From the NCBI RefSeq assembly GCF_001279585.1, contig NZ_LGEC01000080.1, positions 186,001 through 250,000 of the forward strand: DNA of 64,000 bases, in the 5' to 3' direction. This document shows, in pieces, positions 24,609-32,519 of the stretch; within the stretch, counting starts at the first letter, position 1; every line of letters starts with the position of its first letter. Origin of the DNA: Nocardiopsis sp. NRRL B-16309. Its GTDB lineage: Bacteria; Actinomycetota; Actinomycetes; Streptosporangiales; Streptosporangiaceae. The notes beneath the pieces are model-generated. The model was not told the DNA's origin and did no database searches. It saw only the letters and a program-made list of their open reading frames with translations. A program made the position numbers and the translations under genes.

Positions 24609-26135
24609 GTGATCCGGCGGCTGCTCGCCCTCCTGCTGCCCGTGGCTTTCGTCCTGGTGGCGGCGGTCGCGGTGCCGATCGGTACCGTCATCGCGCACCA
24701 GCGCACCCAGGACGTGTACGTCGACCGCCTGGCCGACGCGAGCCGCTTCGCCTCGCTGGCCCGCACCGCCCTGGAGACCGGGCGCGAGGACACCCTCGCC
24801 CAGGAGCTCGAACGCTACCGGGAGCTCTACGACACCCCGGTCGCGGTGGTCTCGCCCGCCGAGGAACTGGTCGTCGGGTCCGAGCCGCCCGGGCGGCTGC
24901 GGGAGATCGTGGAGTCGGCCGGGGAGATCAGCGCCGTGCGGCTCGCCCTGGCCGGGGAGCGGCCCGGGGCGCCCGCGACCGTGTGGCCGTGGACGACCGA
25001 GGCGCTCGTGGTCGCCGAGCCCATCGGCCGGGACAGCGAGGTCGAGGGCGCGATCGTGGTGGCCGTCCCCCCGGACGGCCTAGGCGCGTCCGTCCTGCGC
25101 TCGTGGGGGTGGCTCGCGCTCATCAGCCTGGCGCCGCTCGTGCTGCTGACCGCTGCCGCCATGCCGCTGTCCCGGTGGGTGCTGCGCCCCATCGGCCGCC
25201 TGGACGCGGCGACCACCGCGGTGACCTCCGGTGACCTGGAGGTCCACGTGGACGCCGAGCGCGGCCCGCCGGAGCTGCGGCGGCTCACGGACTCGTTCAA
25301 CACGATGGTCGAGGTCGTGCGCGGCGCCCTCGAACGCCAGAGGTCGTTCGTGTCGGAGGCCTCCCACCAGCTGCGCAACCCGCTGGCGAGCCTGCGGCTG
25401 GCCGTGGAGAACCTCGCGCCGCACCTGACGACGGACTCGGCCCGGGAGGCGCACGCCATCGCCGTCGACGAGACCATGGTGATGCACCGGATGCTGAACT
25501 CGCTCCTGGCGGCCACGCGCCTGGAGAGCATCACCGGCACGGACGCGGTGGAGGTGGCGGCCGTCGTCGACACCCGGGTGTCGCGCTGGCGCGCCCTGGG
25601 CGGCACGCGCGGCTTCACCGTGGCGACCGACGTCCCCGCCGGGGTGTGGGCGCAGGCCCCCGCGGGCGGCTTGGGCAGCATCCTGGACGAGCTGTTCAGC
25701 AACGCCCTCCGGCTGTCGCGCGGCTCCCGCGTCGAGGTCCGGCTGCGGCCGGAGGGGGCGGAGCGCGTCAGGCTCATGGTCCTCGACGACGGCGAGGGAC
25801 TGCCCGAGGAGGAGCGGGAGGCGGCGCTGGCCCGGTTCTGGCGGTCCTCGCGGCACCAGAACACCGAGGGGACCGGTCTGGGGCTGGCGATCGTCGCCGA
25901 CCTGGTCCGCCAGGCGGGGGGCCGGCTGGAGCTGGAGGAGGGGCTGAGGTCCGGGAACCGACCGGGATTCGGCGTGGTGATCACCCTGCCGCGGGCCGAG
26001 TCCCGTGACGATGACCCGGTGGGACACGACGGCGGGCACGGTGGGGACGAGGGCGCGGATGCGGGCGGCGATCGGCGCGAGGAGGAGCGCGACGGATTCG
26101 ACGACGGGTCCGGAGAACGCGGCACACAGCGGTGA
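24609..26135 (+). CDS. Membrane sensor histidine kinase, partner of the upstream response regulator
   Basis: 508 residues. A transmembrane helix at about 5-28, an extracytoplasmic sensor of about 130 residues without an obvious domain name, a second helix at about 168-190, then a HAMP linker (RWVLRPIGRLDAATTAV). The HisKA box has SEASHQLRNPLASLR with phospho-acceptor His253. The ATPase domain has the N-box LDELFSNALRLS, G1 LDDGEGLP and G2 GTGLGLAIV. The C-terminal 45 residues are a low-complexity Asp/Gly/Glu/Arg tail. GTG 24609 lies 3 bp after the regulator stop. The convergent gene encodes a TAXI-type binding lipoprotein that could act as its ligand receptor. Confidence 0.93.
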   Translation: MIRRLLALLLPVAFVLVAAVAVPIGTVIAHQRTQDVYVDRLADASRFASLARTALETGREDTLAQELERYRELYDTPVAVVSPAEELVVGSEPPGRLREIVESAGEISAVRLALAGERPGAPATVWPWTTEALVVAEPIGRDSEVEGAIVVAVPPDGLGASVLRSWGWLALISLAPLVLLTAAAMPLSRWVLRPIGRLDAATTAVTSGDLEVHVDAERGPPELRRLTDSFNTMVEVVRGALERQRSFVSEASHQLRNPLASLRLAVENLAPHLTTDSAREAHAIAVDETMVMHRMLNSLLAATRLESITGTDAVEVAAVVDTRVSRWRALGGTRGFTVATDVPAGVWAQAPAGGLGSILDELFSNALRLSRGSRVEVRLRPEGAERVRLMVLDDGEGLPEEEREAALARFWRSSRHQNTEGTGLGLAIVADLVRQAGGRLELEEGLRSGNRPGFGVVITLPRAESRDDDPVGHDGGHGGDEGADAGGDRREEERDGFDDGSGERGTQR

Positions 26136-26142
26136 GAGTGTG

Positions 26143-26210
26143 GACCCACCGACCCGCCGACCCGCCGACCCGCTGTCCCACCGACCAGCCGTCCCGCTGC
26201 CCAGCTGACC
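26143..26210. repeat. Degenerate GACCCGCCG tandem repeat
   Basis: Between the convergent kinase and TAXI genes, units of about 9 bp (GACCCACCG, GACCCGCCG, GACCCGCTG, then GTCCCACCGACC variants) run for roughly 65 bp. It is low-complexity spacer; no terminator-quality hairpin was seen. Confidence 0.55.
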
Positions 26211-26270
26211 CTGGCCGCTCTGGGAGGCCCCAGCACCCCCACCGCGCCCCCACCGCGCCACCGGCCGGGC

Positions 26271-27221
26271 TCAGGTCGGCTTGTTCTCCCGGTACCAGGC
26301 GGTCGCGCCCGGATGGAGCGGAACGACCCCCGTGGAGATGCCGGTCCGCACGTTGATCTGCGCCGCCACGGGGCTCCCGGCGGCCAGCCGCGCTGCGCTG
26401 GTGAACACGGAGTCGGTCACCGCGTAGGCGGCGTCGCGGGGCAGATCCTCCCGGCACAGCAGCAGGTTCGGGATGGCCGCCGTCGGCGTGGACGGCACGT
26501 CCTCGTACGTGGTGGCGGGGATGTTCGCCGGAAGATAGGAGTCGGGGTGCGCGTCGGCCAGCGCGTCGGCGGTGTCCGACAGGTCGATGAGCCGCACGGA
26601 GCGCTCCTCGGCGAGGTCGGCGATCGCCGGAGTGGGCAGCCCCGTCAGCGAGAACATCGCGTCGATCTCGCCGTCGGCCAGGGCCGTGGCGGACTCGGAC
26701 TGGTTGAGGCGGACCGCCTCGAAGTCCAGGCCGGTCTCGGCGACGATCTGCGCCACCGTGAACTCCGTCCCGGAGTCGGCCGCGCCGACCGAGACGCGCA
26801 GGCCCTCCAGGTCGGACGCCCGCCACACGGGGGAGCCGACCAGCACGACCAGGTGCACGAACGCGTCGTAGAGGCGGCCGATCGCCACGAGGGCGTCGCC
26901 GTCGCCGCCCGTGTCGGAGGCGAGGATCGAGTCGAGCGCCGCCAGCCCCAGGTGGGCCTCACCGGAGGCCAGCAGGGCCAGGTTCGCGTGCGAGGCGCCG
27001 GTCTCGACGGCACGCACGTCGGTGTCCGGGAACCGTTCGTCCAGGATCTCGGCGATCTTCCCGCCGATCTGGCGGTAGACCGCGCCCGGCGGCCCCGTCG
27101 CCACCACGAGTTCGGGCAGGCCGCGGATGCCGCCCCGGTCGCAGCCGACCACGGGGCCGCCGAGCGCGGCGGCCGCCGCGCCCAGGAGAACGGCGCGCCG
27201 ACCCGGTCCACTCACTCGCAT
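26271..27221 (-). CDS. TAXI-family solute-binding lipoprotein (orphan TRAP-type)
   Basis: 316 residues. The N-terminal signal ends VVGCDRG, with a lipobox Cys at about residue 27. The body is the TAXI (TRAP-associated extracytoplasmic immunogenic) fold: VVATGPPGAVYRQIGGKIAEIL, VRAVETGASHANLALLASGEAHLGLAALD, and DLEGLRVSVGAADSGTEFTVAQI. Such proteins bind glutamate-like or C4-dicarboxylate ligands and normally feed a fused DctQM membrane subunit. None is encoded nearby. Instead a two-component system faces it end to end, so a sensing role is possible (inference). Confidence 0.88.
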   Translation of the reverse strand: MRVSGPGRRAVLLGAAAAALGGPVVGCDRGGIRGLPELVVATGPPGAVYRQIGGKIAEILDERFPDTDVRAVETGASHANLALLASGEAHLGLAALDSILASDTGGDGDALVAIGRLYDAFVHLVVLVGSPVWRASDLEGLRVSVGAADSGTEFTVAQIVAETGLDFEAVRLNQSESATALADGEIDAMFSLTGLPTPAIADLAEERSVRLIDLSDTADALADAHPDSYLPANIPATTYEDVPSTPTAAIPNLLLCREDLPRDAAYAVTDSVFTSAARLAAGSPVAAQINVRTGISTGVVPLHPGATAWYRENKPT

Positions 27222-27368
27222 AGACGCAGCTTAGGCACACTCTGGCACTCCCGCGCCCCGCGCGGCCCCGGCATCGACGTCCCCGCTCCCGGACGGGCCT
27301 CGGTGCCGCCACGCCCCGAGTCGGCCCGGGGCACGGCGGCCCCGGTACCACCGCCCTCGGCCGCCGGG

Positions 27369-27911
27369 CTACGCCCCGCTCTCCGGCTGCCATTCCTCGG
27401 CGAGCAGGCCGAGCACCACCTCGTCCATGAACTCGCCCAGCACCCACGCAGAGGAGCGCGTGACGCCCTCGCGGACGAATCCGTTGCGTTCGGCGGCGCG
27501 CAGCATCCCGGCGTTGTCCGCCAGTGTCTCGATCTGGAGCCGCCGCAGCCCGCGCACGATGAATCCGTAGTGGCACAGCACCGCGACCACATCGGTCCCG
27601 TAGCCCCGGCCGCGGCAGGACGGCAGCACCCCCAGCCCGATGTGCGCGGAACGGCTGTGGTTGTCGATGCCCCACAGGTTCGCGGTGCCGACCAGCGTGC
27701 CGCCGTCCAGTTCCACCACGGAGAAGGAGACGACACTCTCCACGGTGTCGTCCACCAGCAGCCGAGAGTCCTCCGCCCCGGGCCGCATCGGCCGCCACGG
27801 CCGCCCCTCGGCCCGGGAACCGGTCACCACGTCGTCGTAGAGCTCCGCCCGCAGCACCGGGACGTCTTCCGTATGCCGGGCCCGAAGCCCGACCCTTCCA
27901 CCTCTCAGCAT
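27369..27911 (-). CDS. GNAT-family N-acetyltransferase (RimJ/RimL-like)
   Basis: 180 residues. The acetyl-CoA pyrophosphate loop is GLGVLPSCRGRGYGTDVV near residue 97, and the late strand-helix RLQIETLADNAGMLRAAERNGFVREG is typical of the RimJ/RimL/SpeG group. It transfers acetyl to an amine; substrate not inferable. It is upstream of and co-oriented with the TAXI gene but 147 bp apart, so probably separate. Confidence 0.87.
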   Translation of the reverse strand: MLRGGRVGLRARHTEDVPVLRAELYDDVVTGSRAEGRPWRPMRPGAEDSRLLVDDTVESVVSFSVVELDGGTLVGTANLWGIDNHSRSAHIGLGVLPSCRGRGYGTDVVAVLCHYGFIVRGLRRLQIETLADNAGMLRAAERNGFVREGVTRSSAWVLGEFMDEVVLGLLAEEWQPESGA

Positions 27912-28034
27912 CCACGTTTCCTATCAGAACGGAACCAGAGGCGGCACATCATTTAACGCGGCGAAACACGGGGAAACACCGGCTTCACGGACTGACAGGG
28001 CCCTGGAAACACGCGCTTCCTAGCGTCTTGGGTC

Positions 28035-28760
28035 ATGGACACACCGATGTATACACGTCCTGGCCCGGCCTCCGACCCCACGGCCACCTCCCGCCGGGAC
28101 CGGGTCTACGGCCTGCTGCGCGAGGAGGTCCTCAGCGGACGGGTCACTCCCCGCACCCGCCTGGGCGAGGTCAGACTCGCCGAACGCTTCGGCGTCTCGC
28201 GCACGCCCGTGCGCGAGGCCCTCGCCCGCCTGCACTCCGACGGCCTCGTCGAACGGCGGGAGAACGGCTTCTACGTCACCGTCCCCAACCTCCCCGAGCT
28301 GCGCGACCTCTACGAGCTGCGCGTGGCCCTCGAACTGCGCGGAATCGCCCGCGCCATCGAGGACCCCTCCATCCGCCACGACCGCCGGATCCTCCTCGGT
28401 GAACTCGACCGCTGGGAGAAGCTGCGCGCCCAGCCCCCGGAGCCCGACCCCTCCTTCGTCCTCCTGGACGAGGAGTTCCACGCGGCCCTGTCCACCGCGT
28501 CCGGCAACCGCGCGCTGACCGACTCCCTCGTCTCCGTCAACCAGCGCATCCGGCGCGTGCGCATGTACGACTTCCTCACCGGGGACCGGATCACCTCCAC
28601 CATCGACGAGCACATCCAGATCGTCGAGCACCTCCTCGACGGCGAACTCGACTCCGCCTACCGCGCCATGCACGAGCACGTCGGAGCGTCCATGGAGGTC
28701 GTCCTGGAACGCGCGCAACGCGCCCTCACCCAGATGGCCCTGCACTCCGACACCCACTGA
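28035..28760 (+). CDS. GntR-family (FCD/FadR-type) regulator of the urea carboxylase operon
   Basis: 241 residues. The GntR winged helix spans about 20-85 with LGEVRLAERFGVSRTPVREALARLHSDGLVER. The C-terminal all-helical FCD domain has the metal-site pattern LDEEFHAALSTASGN with later His residues (IDEHIQIVEHLL, AMHEHVG). A TAGCGT box lies eight nt before ATG 28035, suggesting a leaderless transcript; ATG 28047 is an alternative. The palindrome TGTATACA at codons 5-7 matches half-sites of FCD regulators, so autoregulation is likely. The urea carboxylase gene begins 54 bp downstream. Confidence 0.9.
   Translation: MDTPMYTRPGPASDPTATSRRDRVYGLLREEVLSGRVTPRTRLGEVRLAERFGVSRTPVREALARLHSDGLVERRENGFYVTVPNLPELRDLYELRVALELRGIARAIEDPSIRHDRRILLGELDRWEKLRAQPPEPDPSFVLLDEEFHAALSTASGNRALTDSLVSVNQRIRRVRMYDFLTGDRITSTIDEHIQIVEHLLDGELDSAYRAMHEHVGASMEVVLERAQRALTQMALHSDTH
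28048..28055. promoter_or_regulatory. TGTATACA operator inside the start of its own regulator gene
   Basis: An 8-bp perfect palindrome just downstream of the predicted transcription start. TGTATACA-type cores are known for VanR/FadR-subfamily GntR proteins. It would block transcription of the whole regulator-urea carboxylase-allophanate hydrolase unit. Confidence 0.5.
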
Positions 28761-28814
28761 CCTGACCGCCGCCCTGCCCCCGGGGCTCCGTCCTGGGACA
28801 GAAGGAGAGCCACC

Positions 28815-31800
28815 GTGTTCGACACCGTGCTCATCGCCAACCGCGGCGAGATCGCCTGCCGCGTCATCCGCTCCGCCCGAGAACTCGGTCTGCGCACCGT
28901 CGCGGTCTACTCCGACGCCGACGCGGGAGCCCCGCACACCCGGCTCGCCGACGCGGCGGTCCGGCTCGGGCCCGCGCCCGCCGCCGAGAGCTACCTGCAC
29001 ATCGAACGCGTGCTGGCCGCGGCCGCGGCCTCCGGCGCGGGCGCCGTCCACCCCGGCTACGGGTTCCTGTCCGAGAGCGCGGCCTTCGCCCGCGCGGTCG
29101 AGGACGCCGGGATGGTGTTCGTCGGCCCCGAACCCCGTCACCTGGAGCAGTTCGGCGACAAGCACACCGCGCGCAAGGCCGCGGCGGCGGCCGGGCTCCC
29201 CATGGTCGCGGGCAGCGAGACCCTGCCCGACGCCGACGCGGCCGTGGCCGCCGCCGAGGCCATCGGCTATCCGGTGATCGTGAAGTCCACGTCCGGCGGG
29301 GGCGGGATCGGGCTGCGCGCCTGTGCTGATCCCGACGAGCTGCGTGCCGCCTTCGACCAGGTCAGCCGGATGGCGCAGACCCACTTCGGCGGGGGCGGCG
29401 TCTTCGTCGAGCGCTTCGTGTCCCGGGCGCGCCACGTGGAGGTCCAGGTCTTCGGCGACGGCCGGGGCGGCGTGGTCACCGTCGGCGACCGCGACTGCTC
29501 CCTCCAGCGCCGCAACCAGAAGGTCGTGGAGGAGGCGCCCGCCCCCGGCCTGCCCGACGCGCTGCGCGCCGAACTCCACCGCACCGCCCGCGAACTGTGC
29601 GCCGGTGTGTCCTACCGCAGCGCGGGCACGGTGGAGTTCGTCTTCGACGCCGACCGCGGTGAGGCCTCGTTCCTGGAGGTCAACACCCGCCTGCAGGTGG
29701 AGCACCCGGTGACGGAGGAGGTCACGGGGATCGACCTGGTCGCCTGGATGCTGCGCCTGGCCCGCGGCGAGGACGTGCTGGCCGACGTGCCTCCGGAGGG
29801 CCCCGCGCTCACCGGCCACGCCGTCGAGGCCCGCGTGTACGCCGAGGACCCCGCGCACGACTTCCGGCCCAGCTCCGGCCTGCTCACCCGGGTCGAGTTC
29901 CCCTCCGACGCGCGCGTCGACGCCTGGGTGGAGACCGGCCAGCGCGTCACCAGCGACTACGACCCCATGCTGGCCAAGGTGATCGTGCGCGGCGAGGACC
30001 GCGACGACGCCCTCGACCGGCTCGGCCGCGCCCTGTCCGAGGTCCGGGTGGACGGCCTCCAGACCAACCTGGGACTGCTGCGGGCGCTGGCCGCGCACGA
30101 CGACGTGCGCGCGGTCGCCCACACCACCGCGACCTGCGCGGGGGTGGGCGACCCGGAGCCGCGCGTGGAGGTGGAGCGCGCCGGAACGCTCACCACCGTC
30201 CAGGACTGGCCCGGGCGCACAGGCTACTGGCAGGTGGGCGTGCCGCCGTCGGGCGCCATGGACGACCTGTCCCTGCGGCTGGGCAACCGGGCCCTGGGCA
30301 ACCCCGAGGGCGCCCCCGGCCTGGAGTGCACGATGGAGGGTCCCGCGCTGCGGTTCTCCGCCGCCATGACGGTGTGCGTCACCGGTGCCCCGGCCGACGT
30401 CACCGTGGACGGCGCGGCCGTGCCCCAGTGGGAGCCGGTCGAGGTGCCGGCGGGCGGCCTGCTCGACGTCGGCGCCGCCCTCGGCCCCGGTATGCGCACG
30501 TACGTGCTGGTGCGCGGGGGCCTGGACGTTCCGGAGTACCTGGGGAGCGCGGCCACGTTCACCGCGGGCGAGTACGGGGGCCACAGCGGCCGCGCCCTGC
30601 GCCTGGGCGACGTGCTGCGCCCTGGCGCGGCGAACGCCGACGCGCCCGCGCCCGGGGCGGGGCCCGTGCCGGAGGCGGACCGGCCCGACTTCGGCGCCCC
30701 CGTCGAGGCGGGCGCGGCAGCCGTCCCGTCGCCCGCCACCGCCCCTGGGGCACAGAGTGGGAGTGGGGACACCCTCGACGGACGGCCTTCGGCCGCGGTT
30801 CACTGGGACATCGAGGTGTCCGAGGGCCCGCACGCGGCCCCGGAGTTCCTCACCCGTGAGGGCCTGGCCGACTTCTACGCCACCGCGTGGAAGGTGCACC
30901 CCCAGTCCGCCCGCAACGGCGTCCGCCTGTCCGGGCCCAAGCAGACCTGGGCCCGCCCGGACGGCGGCCAGGCCGGGCTGCACCCCTCCAACGTCCACGA
31001 CACCGCCTACTCCATCGGCGCGGTCAACCTCTCCGGCGACACCCCCGTGCTCCTCGGCCCCGACGGCCCCAGCCTGGGCGGGTTCGTCTGCCCCGTCACG
31101 GTCGTCACCGGCTCACGGTGGAAGGTCGGCCAGCTCAGGCCCGGCGACACCGTCCGGTTCCACCCGGTCACCGAGGCCGCCGCCGAGAAGCTGCACGCGA
31201 ACCCCACCGCCGCCCCGCTGCTGCGCGGCACCGGGTCCGACGGCGACGACGGCGTGCTCGCCCGGATCCTCGCGGGCGATGGCACCCCCGAGGTCACCTA
31301 CCGGCGCAGCGGACACGACAACGTCCTGGTCGAGTACGGTCCGATGGTGCTCGACCTGGGACTGCGCATGCGCGTCCACGCCCTCATGGCGGCGCTGGAC
31401 GAGGCGGCGCCCGCGGGCATCGTCGACACCACACCCGGCGTGCGGTCGCTGCACCTGCACATCGATCCGGACGTCCTGCCTCTGCGCACCCTGCTCGGCC
31501 TGCTCCAGGAGATCGAGGCGCAGCTGCCGCCCACCTCCCGGCTGAGCGTGCCGAGCCGGACGCTGCACCTGCCGATGTCCTTCGACGACCCCTCCATCCA
31601 CGAGGCCATCGCCCGCTACGGGGTCGCCGTGCGCGACGACGCCCCCTGGAACCCGGACAACATCGAGTTCATCCGCCGGATCAACGGCCTGGACTCGGTC
31701 GAGCAGGTGCGCGACATCGTCTTCGACGCCTCCTACCTGGTGCTGGGGCTGGGCGACGTCTACCTGGGGGCGCCCGCCGCGACGCCGCTCGACCCCCGGC

Positions 31801-32519
31801 ACCGGCTGGTTACCACCAAGTACAGCCCCGCCCGCACCTGGACCCCGGAGGCCGGGGTGGGCATCGGCGGCGCCTACCTGTGCGTGTACGGCATGGAGAG
31901 CCCCGGCGGCTACCAGCTCATCGGCCGGACGGTGCCGATCTGGTCGGGCCTGCGCCAGTACGGGCCCTTCGAACCCGGGACCCCGTGGCTGCTCCGGTTC
32001 TTCGACCGCATCAGCTGGTACCCCGTCGAGCACGAGGAACTGCTCGACATCCGGGCCGACCTCCTGGCCGGCCGGTACGCACCGGCCATCGGCGAGGGCG
32101 AGTTCGTGCTCGCCGACCACGAGCGCTTCCTCGCGGAGAACGCCCAGTCCATCGAAGCCTTCCGCGAGCGCCAGGCGGCGGCGTTCGAGACCGAGCGCCA
32201 GGCGTGGGAGGCCGCGGGCGAGTTCGACGACAAGCCCGAGCCCGAGCCCGAGCCCGCGCCCGACACCGGCGCACTCGACCTCCCGCCGGGTGCGAGCCTG
32301 GTCGAGGCCCCGTTGTCCGCCTCCGTGTGGAAGGTGGACGTGGCGCCGGGCGACACGGTGGAGGAGGGGCAGCCGGTGGTCCGGCTGGAAGCCATGAAGC
32401 TGGAGGTCGTGGTCCGCGCGCCCGTCGCGGGTACGGTCTCCGACATCCTCGTCGCGCCGGGACAGCACCTCGAACCGGGGCGCGCCCTGGCCGTCATCAC
32501 GCAAGGAGAGTCCGCCTGA
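28815..32519 (+). CDS. uca: Urea carboxylase (biotin-dependent)
   Basis: 1234 residues, full length for bacterial urea carboxylase (EC 6.3.4.6). Residues 1-450 are biotin carboxylase (ANRGEIACRVIRSARELG, the glycine-rich KSTSGGGGIGLRA, and FLEVNTRLQVEHPVTEEVTG). About 455-700 is the KipA/AHS2 domain (TTVQDWPGRTGYWQVGVPPS), then KipI/AHS1 from about 830 (SGHDNVLVEYGP). The C-terminal biotinyl domain carries EAMKLE with biotin Lys1195. It makes allophanate from urea, ATP and bicarbonate. AAGGAGAG precedes GTG 28815. Close relatives act on guanidine, but those clusters carry carboxyguanidine deiminase subunits that are absent here. A Pro/Ala-rich insertion lies near residues 605-650. Confidence 0.95.
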   Translation: MFDTVLIANRGEIACRVIRSARELGLRTVAVYSDADAGAPHTRLADAAVRLGPAPAAESYLHIERVLAAAAASGAGAVHPGYGFLSESAAFARAVEDAGMVFVGPEPRHLEQFGDKHTARKAAAAAGLPMVAGSETLPDADAAVAAAEAIGYPVIVKSTSGGGGIGLRACADPDELRAAFDQVSRMAQTHFGGGGVFVERFVSRARHVEVQVFGDGRGGVVTVGDRDCSLQRRNQKVVEEAPAPGLPDALRAELHRTARELCAGVSYRSAGTVEFVFDADRGEASFLEVNTRLQVEHPVTEEVTGIDLVAWMLRLARGEDVLADVPPEGPALTGHAVEARVYAEDPAHDFRPSSGLLTRVEFPSDARVDAWVETGQRVTSDYDPMLAKVIVRGEDRDDALDRLGRALSEVRVDGLQTNLGLLRALAAHDDVRAVAHTTATCAGVGDPEPRVEVERAGTLTTVQDWPGRTGYWQVGVPPSGAMDDLSLRLGNRALGNPEGAPGLECTMEGPALRFSAAMTVCVTGAPADVTVDGAAVPQWEPVEVPAGGLLDVGAALGPGMRTYVLVRGGLDVPEYLGSAATFTAGEYGGHSGRALRLGDVLRPGAANADAPAPGAGPVPEADRPDFGAPVEAGAAAVPSPATAPGAQSGSGDTLDGRPSAAVHWDIEVSEGPHAAPEFLTREGLADFYATAWKVHPQSARNGVRLSGPKQTWARPDGGQAGLHPSNVHDTAYSIGAVNLSGDTPVLLGPDGPSLGGFVCPVTVVTGSRWKVGQLRPGDTVRFHPVTEAAAEKLHANPTAAPLLRGTGSDGDDGVLARILAGDGTPEVTYRRSGHDNVLVEYGPMVLDLGLRMRVHALMAALDEAAPAGIVDTTPGVRSLHLHIDPDVLPLRTLLGLLQEIEAQLPPTSRLSVPSRTLHLPMSFDDPSIHEAIARYGVAVRDDAPWNPDNIEFIRRINGLDSVEQVRDIVFDASYLVLGLGDVYLGAPAATPLDPRHRLVTTKYSPARTWTPEAGVGIGGAYLCVYGMESPGGYQLIGRTVPIWSGLRQYGPFEPGTPWLLRFFDRISWYPVEHEELLDIRADLLAGRYAPAIGEGEFVLADHERFLAENAQSIEAFRERQAAAFETERQAWEAAGEFDDKPEPEPEPAPDTGALDLPPGASLVEAPLSASVWKVDVAPGDTVEEGQPVVRLEAMKLEVVVRAPVAGTVSDILVAPGQHLEPGRALAVITQGESA

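Noticed and set aside
27953..27977. Firm GlnR box upstream of the urea operon
   Set aside because: Half-sites are present but the spacing is 10 rather than 11 bp and the first half-site is imperfect; kept only as a possibility.
28020..30998. A minus-strand open frame of about 990 codons opposite the GntR and urea carboxylase genes
   Set aside because: Composition is Gly/Val/Ala/Arg mirror-type with no motif; the plus-strand proteins are certain.
28815..32519. Guanidine carboxylase annotation
   Set aside because: The carboxyguanidine deiminase genes that accompany guanidine carboxylases are missing, so urea carboxylase is the better call, though specificity is not proven.
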